DNA of 64,000 nucleotides. Origin: Pseudomonas sp. ANT_H4. Lineage in GTDB: Bacteria; Pseudomonadota; Gammaproteobacteria; Pseudomonadales; Pseudomonadaceae. The notes under the pieces are model-generated. The model was not told the origin of the DNA, made no database searches, and worked only from the letters and a program-made list of their open reading frames with translations. The stretch's first letter is position 1. Each line of letters begins with the position of its first letter. The stretch spans positions 248,001-312,000 of the forward strand of contig NZ_VOBG01000004.1 of the NCBI RefSeq assembly GCF_008369295.1, given 5' to 3'. A program made the translations under genes and the position numbers. Below are positions 27,018-36,935 of the stretch, piece after piece.

Positions 27018-27422
27018 TTAAGCAAGTTCGTCCAGCAAGGCCAACAGGGTTTCGCGCTTTTCTGCTCCCAACCGATCAATCAGCTTCTGCTGCGCAGCTT
27101 CCCAGGCGGGCAAGGCGGCGGCAAGCCGCTCATTACCTGCCTCGGTGAGCAGCACCAGGCGATTGCGCAGATCGTCTCCCTCGACCAATTGCACCAGACC
27201 TTCGCCCTCCAGCACCCGCAGATTGCGCCCCAGGGTGCTGCGATCCAGGCCCATGGCATCGGCCAGGCTGGAAATGCTCGGTTGATCAAGGCGCTGCAAG
27301 TTACACAGCAAAGAATACTGGGCGACGTTGATCCCGAAGCCGTCGAGAGCGCCGTCGTAATGCCTGCTGACGCCACGAGCGGCACGACGCAGGTTGGTAC
27401 ATAAACATTGGGAGGCAAGCAT
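27018..27422 (-). CDS. MarR family transcriptional regulator
   Basis: A 134-residue winged-helix regulator. The DNA-binding core is SISSLADAMGLDRSTLGRNL with the wing LEGEGLVQLVEGDDLRNRLV. The start MLASQCLCTN has two cysteines, C6 and C8, which could sense oxidants or metals; this is inference. It is followed directly by the MFS gene on the same strand. Two matching palindromes, one upstream of each gene, suggest it represses both. The effector is unknown. Confidence 0.92.
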   Translation of the reverse strand: MLASQCLCTNLRRAARGVSRHYDGALDGFGINVAQYSLLCNLQRLDQPSISSLADAMGLDRSTLGRNLRVLEGEGLVQLVEGDDLRNRLVLLTEAGNERLAAALPAWEAAQQKLIDRLGAEKRETLLALLDELA

Positions 27423-27424
27423 GG

Positions 27425-27442
27425 CGCGTGTATATACCCGCG
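27425..27442. promoter_or_regulatory. MarR-type operator upstream of the MarR gene
   Basis: CGCGTGTATATACCCGCG, an 18-bp palindrome with one mismatched pair, sits just 3 bp upstream of the MarR start at 27422. The core GTATATACCCG is shared with the operator at 26981-26994. Confidence 0.6.
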
Positions 27443-27464
27443 ATTAAGGAAATGCAAGAAACTG

Positions 27465-28193
27465 TTACAAAGCCAGACCAATCAACACCGCCACTTCCAG
27501 CAACTCCAACAGGGCTCCGGCGGTGTCGCCGGTGGTGCCGCCCAGTCGATTGACCATCAGTTGACGCAAGCCAATGAAGCAGATGGCCGCCAGTAACACC
27601 GCGATCCCACCGCTGAAGCCGCCGATCAAGATGCACGCCAGACCACTGAGGGTCAGCACCTGTTGGCCGACGACCCGCGGTAAATGATCCGATAACGCCT
27701 GGCCCAGCCCTCCGGCCCGCACATAGCGAGTGGTAAGAAAAAGTGCCAACATCGAGCTGCGACCAATCAACGGTGCCAGGAGTAGCGCCGCGCCGTTGTG
27801 CTGTTCGATCAGGGCCACCAGCGCAGTAAACTTAAGCAGCAACACCAGACCCAGGGTAACCACGGCAATCGGCCCGCTGCGAGGGTCTTTCATGATGGTC
27901 AGGGTACGCTCGCGGTCACCAAAACCGCCCAACCAGGCATCGGCGCTGTCGGCCAGGCCGTCCAGGTGCAAGCCGCCGCTGAGCAACACCCACGACGTCA
28001 GCAACAACGCCGCATGCAACAGCAACGGCGCGCCCATCAGCACCGTGTTCAAGCCCCACAGCAACAGCCCGAACAACAGCCCCACCAGCGGATAGAACAG
28101 CAGTGAACGCCCCAGTTCCTGCGGCTGCGGCATACCCGGCAAGCGGATCGGCAAGCTGCTGAGAAACTGCAGGGCAATCCAGAATGGCAGCAT
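27465..28193 (-). CDS. cobS: Adenosylcobinamide-GDP ribazoletransferase (cobalamin synthase)
   Basis: A 242-residue integral membrane protein, the last gene of the cobalamin operon. It joins adenosylcobinamide-GDP with alpha-ribazole, the final step. The hydrophobic helices and the motif SGGLHLDGLADSADAWLGG are typical, with acidic residues for magnesium binding, followed by MKDPRSGPIAVV. The start follows the cobC stop at 28196 by 2 bases, so the pair is probably co-translated. Confidence 0.95.
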   Translation of the reverse strand: MLPFWIALQFLSSLPIRLPGMPQPQELGRSLLFYPLVGLLFGLLLWGLNTVLMGAPLLLHAALLLTSWVLLSGGLHLDGLADSADAWLGGFGDRERTLTIMKDPRSGPIAVVTLGLVLLLKFTALVALIEQHNGAALLLAPLIGRSSMLALFLTTRYVRAGGLGQALSDHLPRVVGQQVLTLSGLACILIGGFSGGIAVLLAAICFIGLRQLMVNRLGGTTGDTAGALLELLEVAVLIGLAL

Positions 28194-28195
28194 GA

Positions 28196-28771
28196 TCAGG
28201 CGCCTTCCCTTAATACACCATTGGCCTCGACCTGCAGGCTGAACAAGCCGCCGTGGCCGACTTCAACATTCAACAGCTGCTCACGGGGCAAGCCTCGGGC
28301 CTGGGCCAGCAGCAAGCGCATGACCCCACCGTGGCTGATCAACAGCACTCGTTGGCCGGTATAGGCCTGATGCAAACGCGAGACGGCGCCGCGCACACGG
28401 TTGGAAAACTGCTCCACCGGTTCGCCATCGGGCGGGGTGAAACAATAGGGATCAGCCCAGAACAAGCCCAACGCCTCGGCATCGGTTTCCATCAACTTCG
28501 CAGCGCTCTGCCCTTCCCAGGCACCGAAATGCAGCTCTTGCAGATCCTTTTCCAGGGTCACCGGCAGGTTCAGGCGCACGCCCAACTCGTCGGCAAAGCG
28601 CGCGCAACGTTGTAGCGGCGAGCTGACCAAACGGTCCCACGGCCCCCGTTCGATCACAGCAGCACGCATCTGCTCCCAGCCCTTGACCGTCAACGCATCG
28701 TCCAGGCTGCCGCGCAAGCCGCCGCCCAGTTCGGTTTCACCGTGACGCAGCAAGTCCAGGTGCAAGGTCAT
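28196..28771 (-). CDS. cobC: Alpha-ribazole phosphatase, histidine phosphatase family
   Basis: A 191-residue histidine phosphatase with the catalytic RHGE motif at 9-12 ([13 protein letters not shown]) and the second histidine in [13 protein letters not shown]. It removes phosphate from alpha-ribazole phosphate or from adenosylcobalamin phosphate. I start at ATG 28771; the frame extends to 28831 but that part lies inside cobT. Start and stop overlap cobT by 4 bases and adjoin cobS, so it is translationally coupled within the operon. Confidence 0.93.
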   Translation of the reverse strand: MTLHLDLLRHGETELGGGLRGSLDDALTVKGWEQMRAAVIERGPWDRLVSSPLQRCARFADELGVRLNLPVTLEKDLQELHFGAWEGQSAAKLMETDAEALGLFWADPYCFTPPDGEPVEQFSNRVRGAVSRLHQAYTGQRVLLISHGGVMRLLLAQARGLPREQLLNVEVGHGGLFSLQVEANGVLREGA

Positions 28772-29823
28772 GCCGGACGATCCGCCACGGCGGCTTCGGC
28801 AAAGGTTGCCATTTGCCCGTGCAGCGCGCAAGCCAGGCGCAGCAACGGCACCGCCAACGCAGCGCCACTGCCTTCGCCCAGGCGTAGGCTCAGTTCTAGC
28901 AGCGGTTCAGCGTTAAGACTTTCCAGCACATGACGATGGCCCGGCTCCGCACCACGATGACCGAACAGCAGCCACTCACGGCACGCAGGATTTAGACGCG
29001 TGGCGACCAGGGCTGCGACGGTGCAGATAAAACCGTCCACCAACACCACGACACCCTCTTGGGCGCAGGCCAGATAAGCACCGACCAACGCGGCAATCTC
29101 GAAACCACCTAGGTTGAACAGGGCTTGCAGCGCATCGCCGCGCTGAGTGATATGTAATGCCAGTGCACGCTCGATCACGGCCACCTTATGGCTGACGCCC
29201 TGGGCGTTCAAGCCAGTACCTGGCCCGGTCAAGTCACTCACTCGGCAGTCCAGCAACGCACACGCCAGCGCACTGGCTGCCGTGGTGTTGCCGATGCCCA
29301 TCTCGCCGCCGATGAACAATTGAGCACCGCCCGCGACGGCCCGGCGCACGCTGTCGCGCCCCGCTTCCAGGGCCAGGCGGCCTTGGGCCTCGGTCATCGC
29401 CGGGCCGTTGACGAAATTGGCGGTGCCCGCGCCGATATTCAGGTGACGCACACCCGGCAGGTTCAACGACGGCGTGACGGTGCCCAGGTCGATTACTTCC
29501 AGTTGCGCATCCAACTGGCGGGCCAATACGCTGATGGCAGCGCCGCCAGTGACGAAGTTGCGCAGCATCTGCCCGGTGACTTCCTGGGGAAATGCGGAGA
29601 CTCCTTCGGCAACCACGCCGTGATCGCCGGCAAAGATTGCGATCCACAGGTGGTCGAGGCTCGGCTTGACTTGCCCTTGCAAGCCGGCCAGTTGCACTGC
29701 CACCGCGTCCAACTGGCCGAGGGAGCCGGCGGGTTTGGTCAGCTGTTGTTGACGGGCCAGGGCTTGGGCGTGCGCTTGGGCGTCAATAGCCTTACAAGGG
29801 TTGAGCCACCAGGTGTCAGTCAT
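28768..29823 (-). CDS. cobT: Nicotinate-nucleotide-dimethylbenzimidazole phosphoribosyltransferase
   Basis: A 351-residue enzyme making alpha-ribazole phosphate from 5,6-dimethylbenzimidazole and nicotinate mononucleotide. The family motifs are present: [16 protein letters not shown] near the start, then [18 protein letters not shown], then [16 protein letters not shown] start at ATG 29823 ([10 protein letters not shown]). The gene overlaps cobU by 4 bases upstream and cobC by 4 bases downstream. BluB, which makes the base, is encoded in the same operon. Confidence 0.96.
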   Translation of the reverse strand: MTDTWWLNPCKAIDAQAHAQALARQQQLTKPAGSLGQLDAVAVQLAGLQGQVKPSLDHLWIAIFAGDHGVVAEGVSAFPQEVTGQMLRNFVTGGAAISVLARQLDAQLEVIDLGTVTPSLNLPGVRHLNIGAGTANFVNGPAMTEAQGRLALEAGRDSVRRAVAGGAQLFIGGEMGIGNTTAASALACALLDCRVSDLTGPGTGLNAQGVSHKVAVIERALALHITQRGDALQALFNLGGFEIAALVGAYLACAQEGVVVLVDGFICTVAALVATRLNPACREWLLFGHRGAEPGHRHVLESLNAEPLLELSLRLGEGSGAALAVPLLRLACALHGQMATFAEAAVADRPA

Positions 29824-30341
29824 AACGCAGTACCTTTCAAAGTCAGGGGCAGGCCGGCGACGGTCAGGACAACACGCTGACAACGCTCGGCCAGGGCTTG
29901 ATGCAGCCAACCGGCTTCATCGACATAGCGGCGAGTCAATTCGCCCAGCGGCACGACACCCAGTCCGGTCTCGTTGCTGACAAAGATGATTTCACCTGGC
30001 AGGGAGGCTAGGGTTTGCAGCAGGGCGTCGCGCTCTGAGGCAAGACGTGCGGGATTTTCGAGCATCAGCAGGTTGGTTAGCCATAGGGTCAGGCAGTCGA
30101 CCAGCAGGCAGCGGTCGGGGGCGGCGGCTTCCCGTAGGACGCGGGCCAGTTCGATGGGTTCTTCGATCAGGCTCCATTCCGCTGGGCGGCGCTGGCGATG
30201 CAGGGTGACGCGCTCGTTCATTTCGCCGTCCAGGGGTTGGCTGGTGGCTATGTAGGTGACCGCGAGCATGCTGTTCGCAGCGAGTTTTTCGGCGAGGCGG
30301 CTTTTGCCGGAGCGGGCGCCGCCCAGGATTAGTTGGAGCAT
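29820..30341 (-). CDS. cobU: Adenosylcobinamide kinase/guanylyltransferase
   Basis: A 173-residue bifunctional enzyme (CobP in Pseudomonas naming) that phosphorylates adenosylcobinamide and transfers GMP to it. The P-loop is GGARSGKS at 7-14, and the motif [12 protein letters not shown] follows. I use ATG 30341; the open frame reaches 30926 but that stretch is repeat DNA. It overlaps cobT by 4 bases. It starts a second block of the operon, separated from cobQ by about 570 bp. Confidence 0.95.
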   Translation of the reverse strand: MLQLILGGARSGKSRLAEKLAANSMLAVTYIATSQPLDGEMNERVTLHRQRRPAEWSLIEEPIELARVLREAAAPDRCLLVDCLTLWLTNLLMLENPARLASERDALLQTLASLPGEIIFVSNETGLGVVPLGELTRRYVDEAGWLHQALAERCQRVVLTVAGLPLTLKGTAL

Positions 30342-30915
30342 GGGGTGGGGCCTCTTTTTTTGATTGTGTGTGTTTCCGTTGCTGCGGTAACGGCGGCTTG
30401 GGGTTTCGCTCTTACAGCGACTCACTTTTGAAAGAGCCCAAAAGTAAGCAAAAGGCTCTTGCCCCACCACTTGGTGCCTCGCTGTGGCTCGGCATGCCTT
30501 CACTCCGGCATTGCTCCGTGGGCCGCCGCGATGGGCCATCCTTGGCCCAGCGCGGCTAAACCGGCGTCCTGCCGGTTTACCCACGGAGCAATACCTGCGT
30601 TCAGCCATCGTGGTTAACGGGGCGCCTAAGATCAAAAGCAAAAGCACGGCGGCCTGGTAGCCGACCTGAGTGGTGAAAAGCAAGAGCGGATCTACTGCTC
30701 CTTGCTCGCGATGGTCGTTAACGATGACACGGGCTTCCTGGATGAATGCGGAGCCTGTGAGCCCATCGCAGGCGAGCCAGCTCGCTCCAGAAAGCGGATT
30801 GGCGGGCACTGGCTTTTGATCTAGTTCTTGATCTGCCTGCCCATAAAACCAGAGACCGAACGCAGGCATTGATCCGCGGGCAAGCCCGGCTCTCACACTA
30901 GATCGGTGTACACCC
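30342..30915. repeat. 574-bp repeat-rich spacer in the cob operon
   Basis: No gene is visible. The first part (about 30400-30470) has overlapping inverted repeats, ACTTTTG/CAAAAGT (30424-30430/30439-30445) and AGAGCC/GGCTCT. A nested palindrome follows: ATTGCTCCGTGG (30510-30521) pairs with CCACGGAGCAAT (30581-30592), enclosing GGCC/GGCC and TAAACCGGC-GTCCT-GCCGGTTTA (30557-30579). A REP-like core lies at 30876-30898. Such dispersed intergenic repeats are common in P. fluorescens genomes; it looks like an insertion between cobQ and cobU. Confidence 0.7.
30876..30898. repeat. REP-like palindrome
   Basis: CGCGGGCAAGCCCGGCTCTC is close to the REP core found at 34911-34930 (GCGGGCAAGCCCGCTCCCAC). 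It lies just beyond the cobQ stop, at the start of the repeat-rich spacer. Confidence 0.6.
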
Positions 30916-32367
30916 TCAAACCCCACACAACTGACGCAACAATCCCGTATCCAAATGCTGCTCTACCAAATCCGCCAACCGCTCAATATCCCGTTCGCGA
31001 AGGGCGTGGTAATCCACTTCCTGCACATTCTCCAACCCCGCCCAGCGCAACAACGAACTGCAAGCGGCCGGAGTCTCAAACAACCCATGCAGATAAGTAC
31101 CAAGAATCTGCCCGTCGGCACTTTGCGCACCCTCCCTACGACCGTCATCCAAAACCACCGCCGGCCGCGACAAGGCACTGCCACTGGTCACACCCGCATG
31201 AATCTCATAACCACTGACCTCAGCGTCTTCCAACAGCAACCGCCCGCGAACATTGCGCAGCTGCTTCTCTTCTTCCAGCGTCGTGCTAAACGCCAAAAGC
31301 CCCAGCCCCTCACTGGAACCGCAGGGCCCTTCCAGCCCCAACGGGTCATGCACCTGCTCGCCAAGCATCTGCAACCCACCGCAAATCCCCAACACCTTGC
31401 CGCCATAGCGCAAGTGCCGGCCCAGCGCCACGTCCCAACCATTGGCCCGCAAATAGGCCAAGTCGCTACGTACGCTTTTCGACCCCGGCAAGATAATCAG
31501 GTCAGCCGCAGGAATCGCCTGCCCCGGCCCGACAAACTGCAAATCCACCTGGGGATGCAGCCGCAGCGGATCAAAATCCGTGTGATTGCTGATACGCGGC
31601 AATACCGGCACCACTACCTTGAGCACCTGCGCCGCCTTGTCGATCTGACGCTGGTCGATGCCGTCTTCGGCCTCCAGGTGCAAATCCATCACGTAAGGCA
31701 GAACACCCACCACCGGCTTGCCGGTGCGTTCTTCCAGCCAGTCCAGCCCAGGTTGCAGCAGCGCGATATCGCCACGAAAACGGTTGATGATGAAACCCTT
31801 GACCCGCGCCTGCTCCGAAGGCGACAGCAATTGCAGCGTCCCTACCAAATGAGCAAACACCCCGCCGCGATTGATATCGGCGATCAACAGCACCGGGCAA
31901 TCCACCGCCTCGGCAAAGCCCATGTTGGCGATGTCGTTGGCTCGCAGATTGATCTCGGCGGGTGATCCGGCACCTTCCACCATCACCACCGGATACGCCG
32001 CGCTCAAGCGGGCATGGGACGCCAACACCGCTTGCATGGCGATGGCCTTGTAGTCGTGATAAGCCACCGCATTCATGGTGGTGACGGCCCGGCCATGGAT
32101 GATGACCTGCGAACCGGTGTCGCTATTGGGTTTGAGCAGCACCGGGTTCATATCGGTGTGAGGCGCCAGCTTCGCCGCCTGGGCCTGGACCGCCTGGGCC
32201 CGGCCAATCTCGCCGCCCTCGGCAGTCACCGCGCTGTTGAGCGCCATGTTCTGCGGCTTGAACGGCACCACCGCCACGCCCTGGCGCACCAGCCAGCGGC
32301 ACAAGGCGGTGACCAAGGTGCTTTTGCCGGCATCGGACGTGGTGCCCTGCACCATCAAGGTACTCAT
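30916..32367 (-). CDS. cobQ: Cobyric acid synthase
   Basis: A 483-residue glutamine-dependent amidotransferase that amidates adenosylcobyrinic acid a,c-diamide at four positions. The N-terminal nucleotide-binding loop is [16 protein letters not shown]. The class I glutaminase half carries the catalytic cysteine in [10 protein letters not shown] and the late histidine in YLHGLFETP. The start overlaps the cobD stop (32364) by 4 bases. It ends just before the 574-bp repeat-rich spacer. Confidence 0.96.
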   Translation of the reverse strand: MSTLMVQGTTSDAGKSTLVTALCRWLVRQGVAVVPFKPQNMALNSAVTAEGGEIGRAQAVQAQAAKLAPHTDMNPVLLKPNSDTGSQVIIHGRAVTTMNAVAYHDYKAIAMQAVLASHARLSAAYPVVMVEGAGSPAEINLRANDIANMGFAEAVDCPVLLIADINRGGVFAHLVGTLQLLSPSEQARVKGFIINRFRGDIALLQPGLDWLEERTGKPVVGVLPYVMDLHLEAEDGIDQRQIDKAAQVLKVVVPVLPRISNHTDFDPLRLHPQVDLQFVGPGQAIPAADLIILPGSKSVRSDLAYLRANGWDVALGRHLRYGGKVLGICGGLQMLGEQVHDPLGLEGPCGSSEGLGLLAFSTTLEEEKQLRNVRGRLLLEDAEVSGYEIHAGVTSGSALSRPAVVLDDGRREGAQSADGQILGTYLHGLFETPAACSSLLRWAGLENVQEVDYHALRERDIERLADLVEQHLDTGLLRQLCGV

Positions 32368-33353
32368 GATGCTTGCTTGTACGCGGTGAGCGCTTGTTCC
32401 AGGCGCAGCCAGTCAGCATCGGTACCCGGTAGCCCAAAGCGCAGGCTGCTGTCGTGGACAAACAGGCGCAGCAGAATACCGCGCTGGGCCATAAATTCGT
32501 GCAGGTGCTCGGCGCGGTCGGTAATCAACCACTGGAACAGCGCGCAGCCGCCTTGCGGTCGCAGGCCATGACGCTCCAGCAGTTCAAACAGACGCTGGCT
32601 GGCTTCTTCGCAGCGCAGGCGCTGGCGCGTATGGCCGGCGACATCCTTAAGGCACACCTGGCCCAACATCCGCGTCGGCCCGCTGACCGCCCATGGCCCG
32701 ACTTGTTCAGCAAGCAACTTGAGCAACTTGCGCTCGGCCAGGACAAAGCCCAGTCGAACCCCGGCCAGGCCAAAAAACTTGCCGAACGAGCGCAATACGA
32801 TCAAGCCCACCTGATGGGTCTGGCTCGCCAGGCTTAACTGTGGGGTGTTGTCCATAAAGGCCTCATCCACCACCAGCCAGCCGCCGCGTTGGGCCAGGCG
32901 TGCGTGCCAGTCCAGCAGGCGTTGCGGCGTGAGGCTCAGGCCGGTGGGGTTGTTGGGATTGACCACCACCAGCACGTCAAGGCTGTCGAGGAAGAAGTCC
33001 ACTTCCTGCTCCAGCACTTCACGCACGATATAACCGGCGCGGCGCCAGGCTTCGGCGTGCTCGGCATAGCACGGCGACAGCACGCCGACCTTGTCCGAAC
33101 GACGCAGACGCGGCAGCAATTGGATTGCGGCCTGGGAACCGGGCACCGGCAGCACCTGGGCGGCGCCGTAGTACTCGCAGGCGGCCGCCTCCAGGCCATC
33201 ATCGGTTTCCGGCAGGCGCGCCCAGGCCCGTAGCGGGACCTCGGGGATCGGCCAGGGCCAGGGCGCCAGGCCGCTGGATAGGTCCAGCCAGTCGGCCTCG
33301 CTGATGCCGTATTGCATCGCTGCCTTGCGCAGCCGACCACCGTGCTCAAGCAT
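32364..33353 (-). CDS. cobD: Threonine-phosphate decarboxylase
   Basis: A 329-residue PLP enzyme, named CobD in Salmonella and CobC in Pseudomonas denitrificans nomenclature. It makes (R)-1-amino-2-propanol phosphate for the nucleotide loop. The fold-type I pattern is visible: [12 protein letters not shown] carries the conserved Asn, and the PLP lysine is in [16 protein letters not shown] start at ATG 33353. The gene overlaps cbiB by 8 bases and cobQ by 4, in the middle of the operon. Confidence 0.95.
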   Translation of the reverse strand: MLEHGGRLRKAAMQYGISEADWLDLSSGLAPWPWPIPEVPLRAWARLPETDDGLEAAACEYYGAAQVLPVPGSQAAIQLLPRLRRSDKVGVLSPCYAEHAEAWRRAGYIVREVLEQEVDFFLDSLDVLVVVNPNNPTGLSLTPQRLLDWHARLAQRGGWLVVDEAFMDNTPQLSLASQTHQVGLIVLRSFGKFFGLAGVRLGFVLAERKLLKLLAEQVGPWAVSGPTRMLGQVCLKDVAGHTRQRLRCEEASQRLFELLERHGLRPQGGCALFQWLITDRAEHLHEFMAQRGILLRLFVHDSSLRFGLPGTDADWLRLEQALTAYKQAS

Positions 33354-34254
33354 AAAATTCAGCCCCCACACACAGAATCAACAACCATAGCCACACGCCG
33401 CGCTGCACCAGTTGCCAGCCTTGGTCGATGGAATCGGCACTCGCCGGCACACCTTCGCCCAATTGCGGACGCTGATGCAGTTCGCCGTGATAAATCGCTG
33501 CCCCGCCCAACTCGACACCCAGGGCACCTGCGCCCGCCGCCATCACCGGACCGGCGTTGGGGCTGTCCCAGGTTGGGCCTTGAGTGCGCCAGCACTTGAT
33601 CGCCAGCCGAGTTTTGCCCAGTAGCGCGTAGGTCAACGCCACCAACCTTGCGGGAATATAGTTGAGCAGATCGTCGATCTTCGCCGCAGCCCAGCCAAAA
33701 CGTTCAAAACGTTGGTTGCGATAACCCCACATGGCATCCAGGGTATTGCTCAAGCGATAGAGCACCACGCCGGGCACGCCGGCGATGACAAACCAGAACA
33801 GCGCGGCGAACACCGCATCGCTGCCGTTTTCCAATACCGATTCGGTGGCGGCGCGTGCAACTTCGGTGTGGTCCAACTCGCTGGTTTGGCGGCTGACCAG
33901 ATAACCGACGCGCTTGCGCGCCTCGTCCAGGTCATCACTGCGCAGGGCCTGGGCCACGGGCGCCACGTGTTCGCCAAGGCTGCGCATGCCGAGGGCGCAA
34001 TACAACGCGAGGATCTCGATCACCCAACCCACATACGGCGCCCACGACAAGGCCGTGGCCAGTAGGGTCAGCGGCACCACCGCGATCACCCAGGCGGTCA
34101 CGCCATGGCTGCGCCAGCCACGGCCACCCGAGTTGAAACGCTGCTCGATCCGCCCGGCGAAATTACCGAATGCCACCAGCGGATGCCAGCGCCTGGGTTC
34201 GCCCAGCAGCGCATCCAGCGCCACGGCAGCGACACTCAGCAAGGCCACACTCAT
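33346..34254 (-). CDS. cbiB: Adenosylcobinamide-phosphate synthase
   Basis: A 302-residue integral membrane protein (CbiB; CobD in the Pseudomonas denitrificans naming) that attaches aminopropanol phosphate to cobyric acid. The N-terminal motif [20 protein letters not shown] is diagnostic, as is [21 protein letters not shown] start at ATG 34254; the frame opens at 34269. It overlaps bluB upstream by 4 bases and cobD downstream by 8. Confidence 0.95.
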   Translation of the reverse strand: MSVALLSVAAVALDALLGEPRRWHPLVAFGNFAGRIEQRFNSGGRGWRSHGVTAWVIAVVPLTLLATALSWAPYVGWVIEILALYCALGMRSLGEHVAPVAQALRSDDLDEARKRVGYLVSRQTSELDHTEVARAATESVLENGSDAVFAALFWFVIAGVPGVVLYRLSNTLDAMWGYRNQRFERFGWAAAKIDDLLNYIPARLVALTYALLGKTRLAIKCWRTQGPTWDSPNAGPVMAAGAGALGVELGGAAIYHGELHQRPQLGEGVPASADSIDQGWQLVQRGVWLWLLILCVGAEFYA

Positions 34255-34901
34255 TGACTCACTCCCCAATAATTCTCATACAGCATGTCACTCAATGGAC
34301 GCGGTTCGGTCCAGCCTTCCAGCTGCAACATCGGTGCCGGGTAGAACTCGGCCACCGGGCCCAGACACAGCACCGCCAGGGGCTTGGCGCCCGCCGGCAA
34401 ACCCAGCAGATCGGCCAGGGCCTGGGGCTCGAACAACGACACCCAGCCCATACCCAGCCCTTCGACCCGGGATGCCAGCCATAGATTCTGGATCGCGCAG
34501 GACAAGGACGCCATGTCCATTTCCGGCAAGGTGCGACGGCCGAAGATATGCCGTTCGCGGTCATCCATCAGCGCGGCCACCAGCACCTCGGCGCAATCAT
34601 TGATGCCTTCGACCTTGAGCTTCATAAACTGGTCGGAACGCTCGCCGAGGGCTTCGGCGGTGCGAATACGCTCTTCTTCCACCAGTTGCTGAATCTTGCC
34701 CCGCAGGCCGCGGTCACTGATCCGGATGAAACGCCACGGTTGCATCAGGCCGACGCTGGGTGCCTGGTGGGCGGCTTGCAGCAAACGGTGAAGCAGCTCG
34801 GGAGCGACGGTGCCGCCGCTGAAGTGGCGCATGTCGCGGCGTTCGGCGATGGCCCGGTAGACGGCTTCGCGGTCGGCCTGGGGGAAGGTGTTGTCGGTCA
34901 T
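34251..34901 (-). CDS. bluB: 5,6-dimethylbenzimidazole synthase
   Basis: A 216-residue nitroreductase-fold flavoenzyme that fragments reduced FMN with oxygen to give 5,6-dimethylbenzimidazole, the lower base of B12. Family motifs: [12 protein letters not shown] near the start, then [16 protein letters not shown], then [16 protein letters not shown] start at ATG 34901; the frame runs up to 35276 but that lies within cobB. It lets the cell make B12 aerobically without outside base. Its start overlaps the cobB stop by 4 bases. Confidence 0.95.
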   Translation of the reverse strand: MTDNTFPQADREAVYRAIAERRDMRHFSGGTVAPELLHRLLQAAHQAPSVGLMQPWRFIRISDRGLRGKIQQLVEEERIRTAEALGERSDQFMKLKVEGINDCAEVLVAALMDDRERHIFGRRTLPEMDMASLSCAIQNLWLASRVEGLGMGWVSLFEPQALADLLGLPAGAKPLAVLCLGPVAEFYPAPMLQLEGWTEPRPLSDMLYENYWGVSQ

Positions 34902-36238
34902 GGCCTCATTGCGGGCAAGCCCGCTCCCACATTGGTTTGGGTGTCTGGCACAAATAACGCTGCAATCGCTGTCGGGTTGGACGGGAAATAAAAGTGCACA
35001 TAAGAGGCGGTCATCCGTCCCTGCCGATAAACCGCCTCGGCGCCGCGTCCGCCGTTGGGGCTCAGGCCCCGGGCAATCGGCTGCCATTGGGTGCTGGTCA
35101 GGGAATGATGGTAGGTGTGGCCACGCAGAACGCCTTCGGGCAAATCGACACTTTGCAGCGCCAGGGCGGCCAGGCGCTTTTGCATCACAGCATCGCCCTG
35201 AAGCAGTCCGAGTAATTCGGCGCGGGTGCCATCGACATCGGTGAGCGAGTCCAGCAAATACAGCATACCGCCGCATTCGGCCAGCAAGGGCTTACCGGCG
35301 CCATGGTGGGCGCGGATGGCGGTCAGCATCGAAGTGTTTTGCGACAACGCCAGGTGATGCAGTTCCGGATAACCGCCGGGCAGGTACAGGCTGTCCGCTT
35401 CTGGCAGTTCACAATCATGAATCGGCGAGAAGAAGCGCAGCTCGGCGCCCATCGCTCGCAACAAGTCGAGGCTGGCGCCGTAGGTAAAGGCAAAGGCTTC
35501 GTCACGGGCAACGGCAATCCGTACACCGGCCAGCAACGGTTCGGCCTCTATCGGCTCAGGCGCAGCGAACTCTACCGGCGGCGGCAGCGCTACCTCGCAA
35601 CTGCTACCCAACGCTTGCGCGGCAGCATCCAGGCGCAGATCCAGGTCATTCAATTCGCTGGCTTGCACCAGCCCAAGATGACGACTCGGCAGCTCGATAC
35701 CGGTCTCCCGCGACAATGCGCCGTACCAGCGCAGGCCTTCGGTAAGGCTACCTTCCAGCAACTGCGCATGACGCAAGGTGCCGACGCGATTGGCCAGCAC
35801 CCCGGCGAACGGCAGATCAGGCTGGTAACGGGCTAGCCCCAAGGCCAAAGCGCCAAAGGTCTGGGCCATGGCCGTGCCGTCGATTACCGCCAGCACCGGC
35901 ACGCCAAAATGCCGCGCCAGGTCAGCGCTGGACGGCGTGCCGTCGAACAGGCCCATGACGCCTTCGATCAAAATCAGGTCGGCCTCCCCCGCCGCTTCCC
36001 ACAACAGCCGCCGACTTTCCTGCTCGCCGACCATCCACATGTCCAATTGATAGACCGGCGCACCGCTGGCGCGCTCGTGGATCATCGGGTCGAGAAAGTC
36101 CGGGCCGCACTTGAACACGCGGACCTTGCGCCCAAGATTGCGGTGCAAGCGGGCCAGTGCGGCGGTGACGGTGGTTTTGCCCTGGCCTGACGCGGGTGCG
36201 GCGATCAGAACTGCGGGGCAGTGACGGGACTGCTTCAA
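34898..36238 (-). CDS. cobB: Cobyrinic acid a,c-diamide synthase
   Basis: A 446-residue glutamine-dependent amidotransferase that amidates hydrogenobyrinic or cobyrinic acid at the a and c positions. The nucleotide-binding loop is AAPASGQGKTTVTAAL and the glutaminase cysteine is in LLAECGGMLYLLDS. The last 15 residues ([15 protein letters not shown]) are encoded by a REP-type repeat at 34903-34940, so the tail is probably a late addition. It overlaps cobO by 4 bases upstream and bluB by 4 downstream. Confidence 0.95.
   Translation of the reverse strand: MKQSRHCPAVLIAAPASGQGKTTVTAALARLHRNLGRKVRVFKCGPDFLDPMIHERASGAPVYQLDMWMVGEQESRRLLWEAAGEADLILIEGVMGLFDGTPSSADLARHFGVPVLAVIDGTAMAQTFGALALGLARYQPDLPFAGVLANRVGTLRHAQLLEGSLTEGLRWYGALSRETGIELPSRHLGLVQASELNDLDLRLDAAAQALGSSCEVALPPPVEFAAPEPIEAEPLLAGVRIAVARDEAFAFTYGASLDLLRAMGAELRFFSPIHDCELPEADSLYLPGGYPELHHLALSQNTSMLTAIRAHHGAGKPLLAECGGMLYLLDSLTDVDGTRAELLGLLQGDAVMQKRLAALALQSVDLPEGVLRGHTYHHSLTSTQWQPIARGLSPNGGRGAEAVYRQGRMTASYVHFYFPSNPTAIAALFVPDTQTNVGAGLPAMRP
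34911..34930. repeat. REP-type palindrome inside the end of cobB
   Basis: GCGGGCAAGCCCGCTCCCAC is a P. fluorescens-type REP core. It is read in frame as the end of cobB and ends 10 bp short of the bluB start. Similar cores occur at 30876-30898 and 46631-46677. Confidence 0.75.
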
Positions 36239-36846
36239 AGTTCGATGCCCTTCTGTGCCTTGATACCGGCCTGAAACGCGTGTTTGAGCACGCCCATTTC
36301 AGTGACGGTGTCGGCCATTTCAATCAGTTCCGGCTTGGCACCGCGACCGGTGACCAGTACGTGCTGCATCGGCGGGCGGGCTTGCAGGTCGCTGAGGACC
36401 TGGTCCAGGTCGAGGTAGCCGTGCTTGAGGGCGATGTTCAACTCATCCAGCACCACCAGGCCGATGGACGGGTCGCGCAGCATTTCCTGGGACACCACCC
36501 AGGCGGCTTCGGCGGCGGCGATATCACGCTGGCGGTCCTGGGTTTCCCAGGTAAAGCCTTCGCCCATCACATGGAAACGCACTTGCTCGGGGAAGCGGCG
36601 GAAGAACAGCTCTTCACCGGTGCTATTGCGGCCCTTGATGAACTGCACCACACCGCACTGCAGGTCGTGGCCCATGGCCCGGGCCAGCATGCCAAAGGCT
36701 GAACTGCTCTTGCCTTTGCCGTTGCCGGTGAGCACCAGCAGCAATCCGCATTCGTTCGGTGAATTGGCAATGCGCTCGTCGATCACCGCTTTTTTGCGCA
36801 GCATGCGCGCCAGGTGGCGTTCGTCACGATCGGGGGATTCAGTCAT
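36235..36846 (-). CDS. cobO: Cob(I)yrinic acid a,c-diamide adenosyltransferase
   Basis: A 203-residue CobA/CobO-type enzyme that adds the 5'-deoxyadenosyl ligand from ATP to the corrinoid cobalt. The P-loop is TGNGKGKSSSAFGMLARA; other family parts are VQFIKGRNSTGEE and VVLDELNIALKHGYLDL. I start at ATG 36846. It is the first gene after the adenosylcobalamin riboswitch, and its stop overlaps cobB by 4 bases. Confidence 0.96.
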   Translation of the reverse strand: MTESPDRDERHLARMLRKKAVIDERIANSPNECGLLLVLTGNGKGKSSSAFGMLARAMGHDLQCGVVQFIKGRNSTGEELFFRRFPEQVRFHVMGEGFTWETQDRQRDIAAAEAAWVVSQEMLRDPSIGLVVLDELNIALKHGYLDLDQVLSDLQARPPMQHVLVTGRGAKPELIEMADTVTEMGVLKHAFQAGIKAQKGIEL

Positions 36847-36935
36847 GGCAGCTCTCCGTTGGGGCTGGACAAAAACGGCGGGCAGGAAAAGAGAAAACAA
36901 ACAGCCAAGCATCGCCCACCGTGATGCTGTTGGAT

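Noticed and set aside
29820..30926. Extended 368-codon version of cobU
   Set aside because: The extra 195 codons fall in the repeat-rich spacer and do not resemble CobU, which begins with [14 protein letters not shown] at 30341.
34251..35276. Extended 341-codon version of bluB
   Set aside because: The added part runs inside cobB in another frame; the family start MTDNTFPQ at 34901 fits the overlap pattern of the operon.
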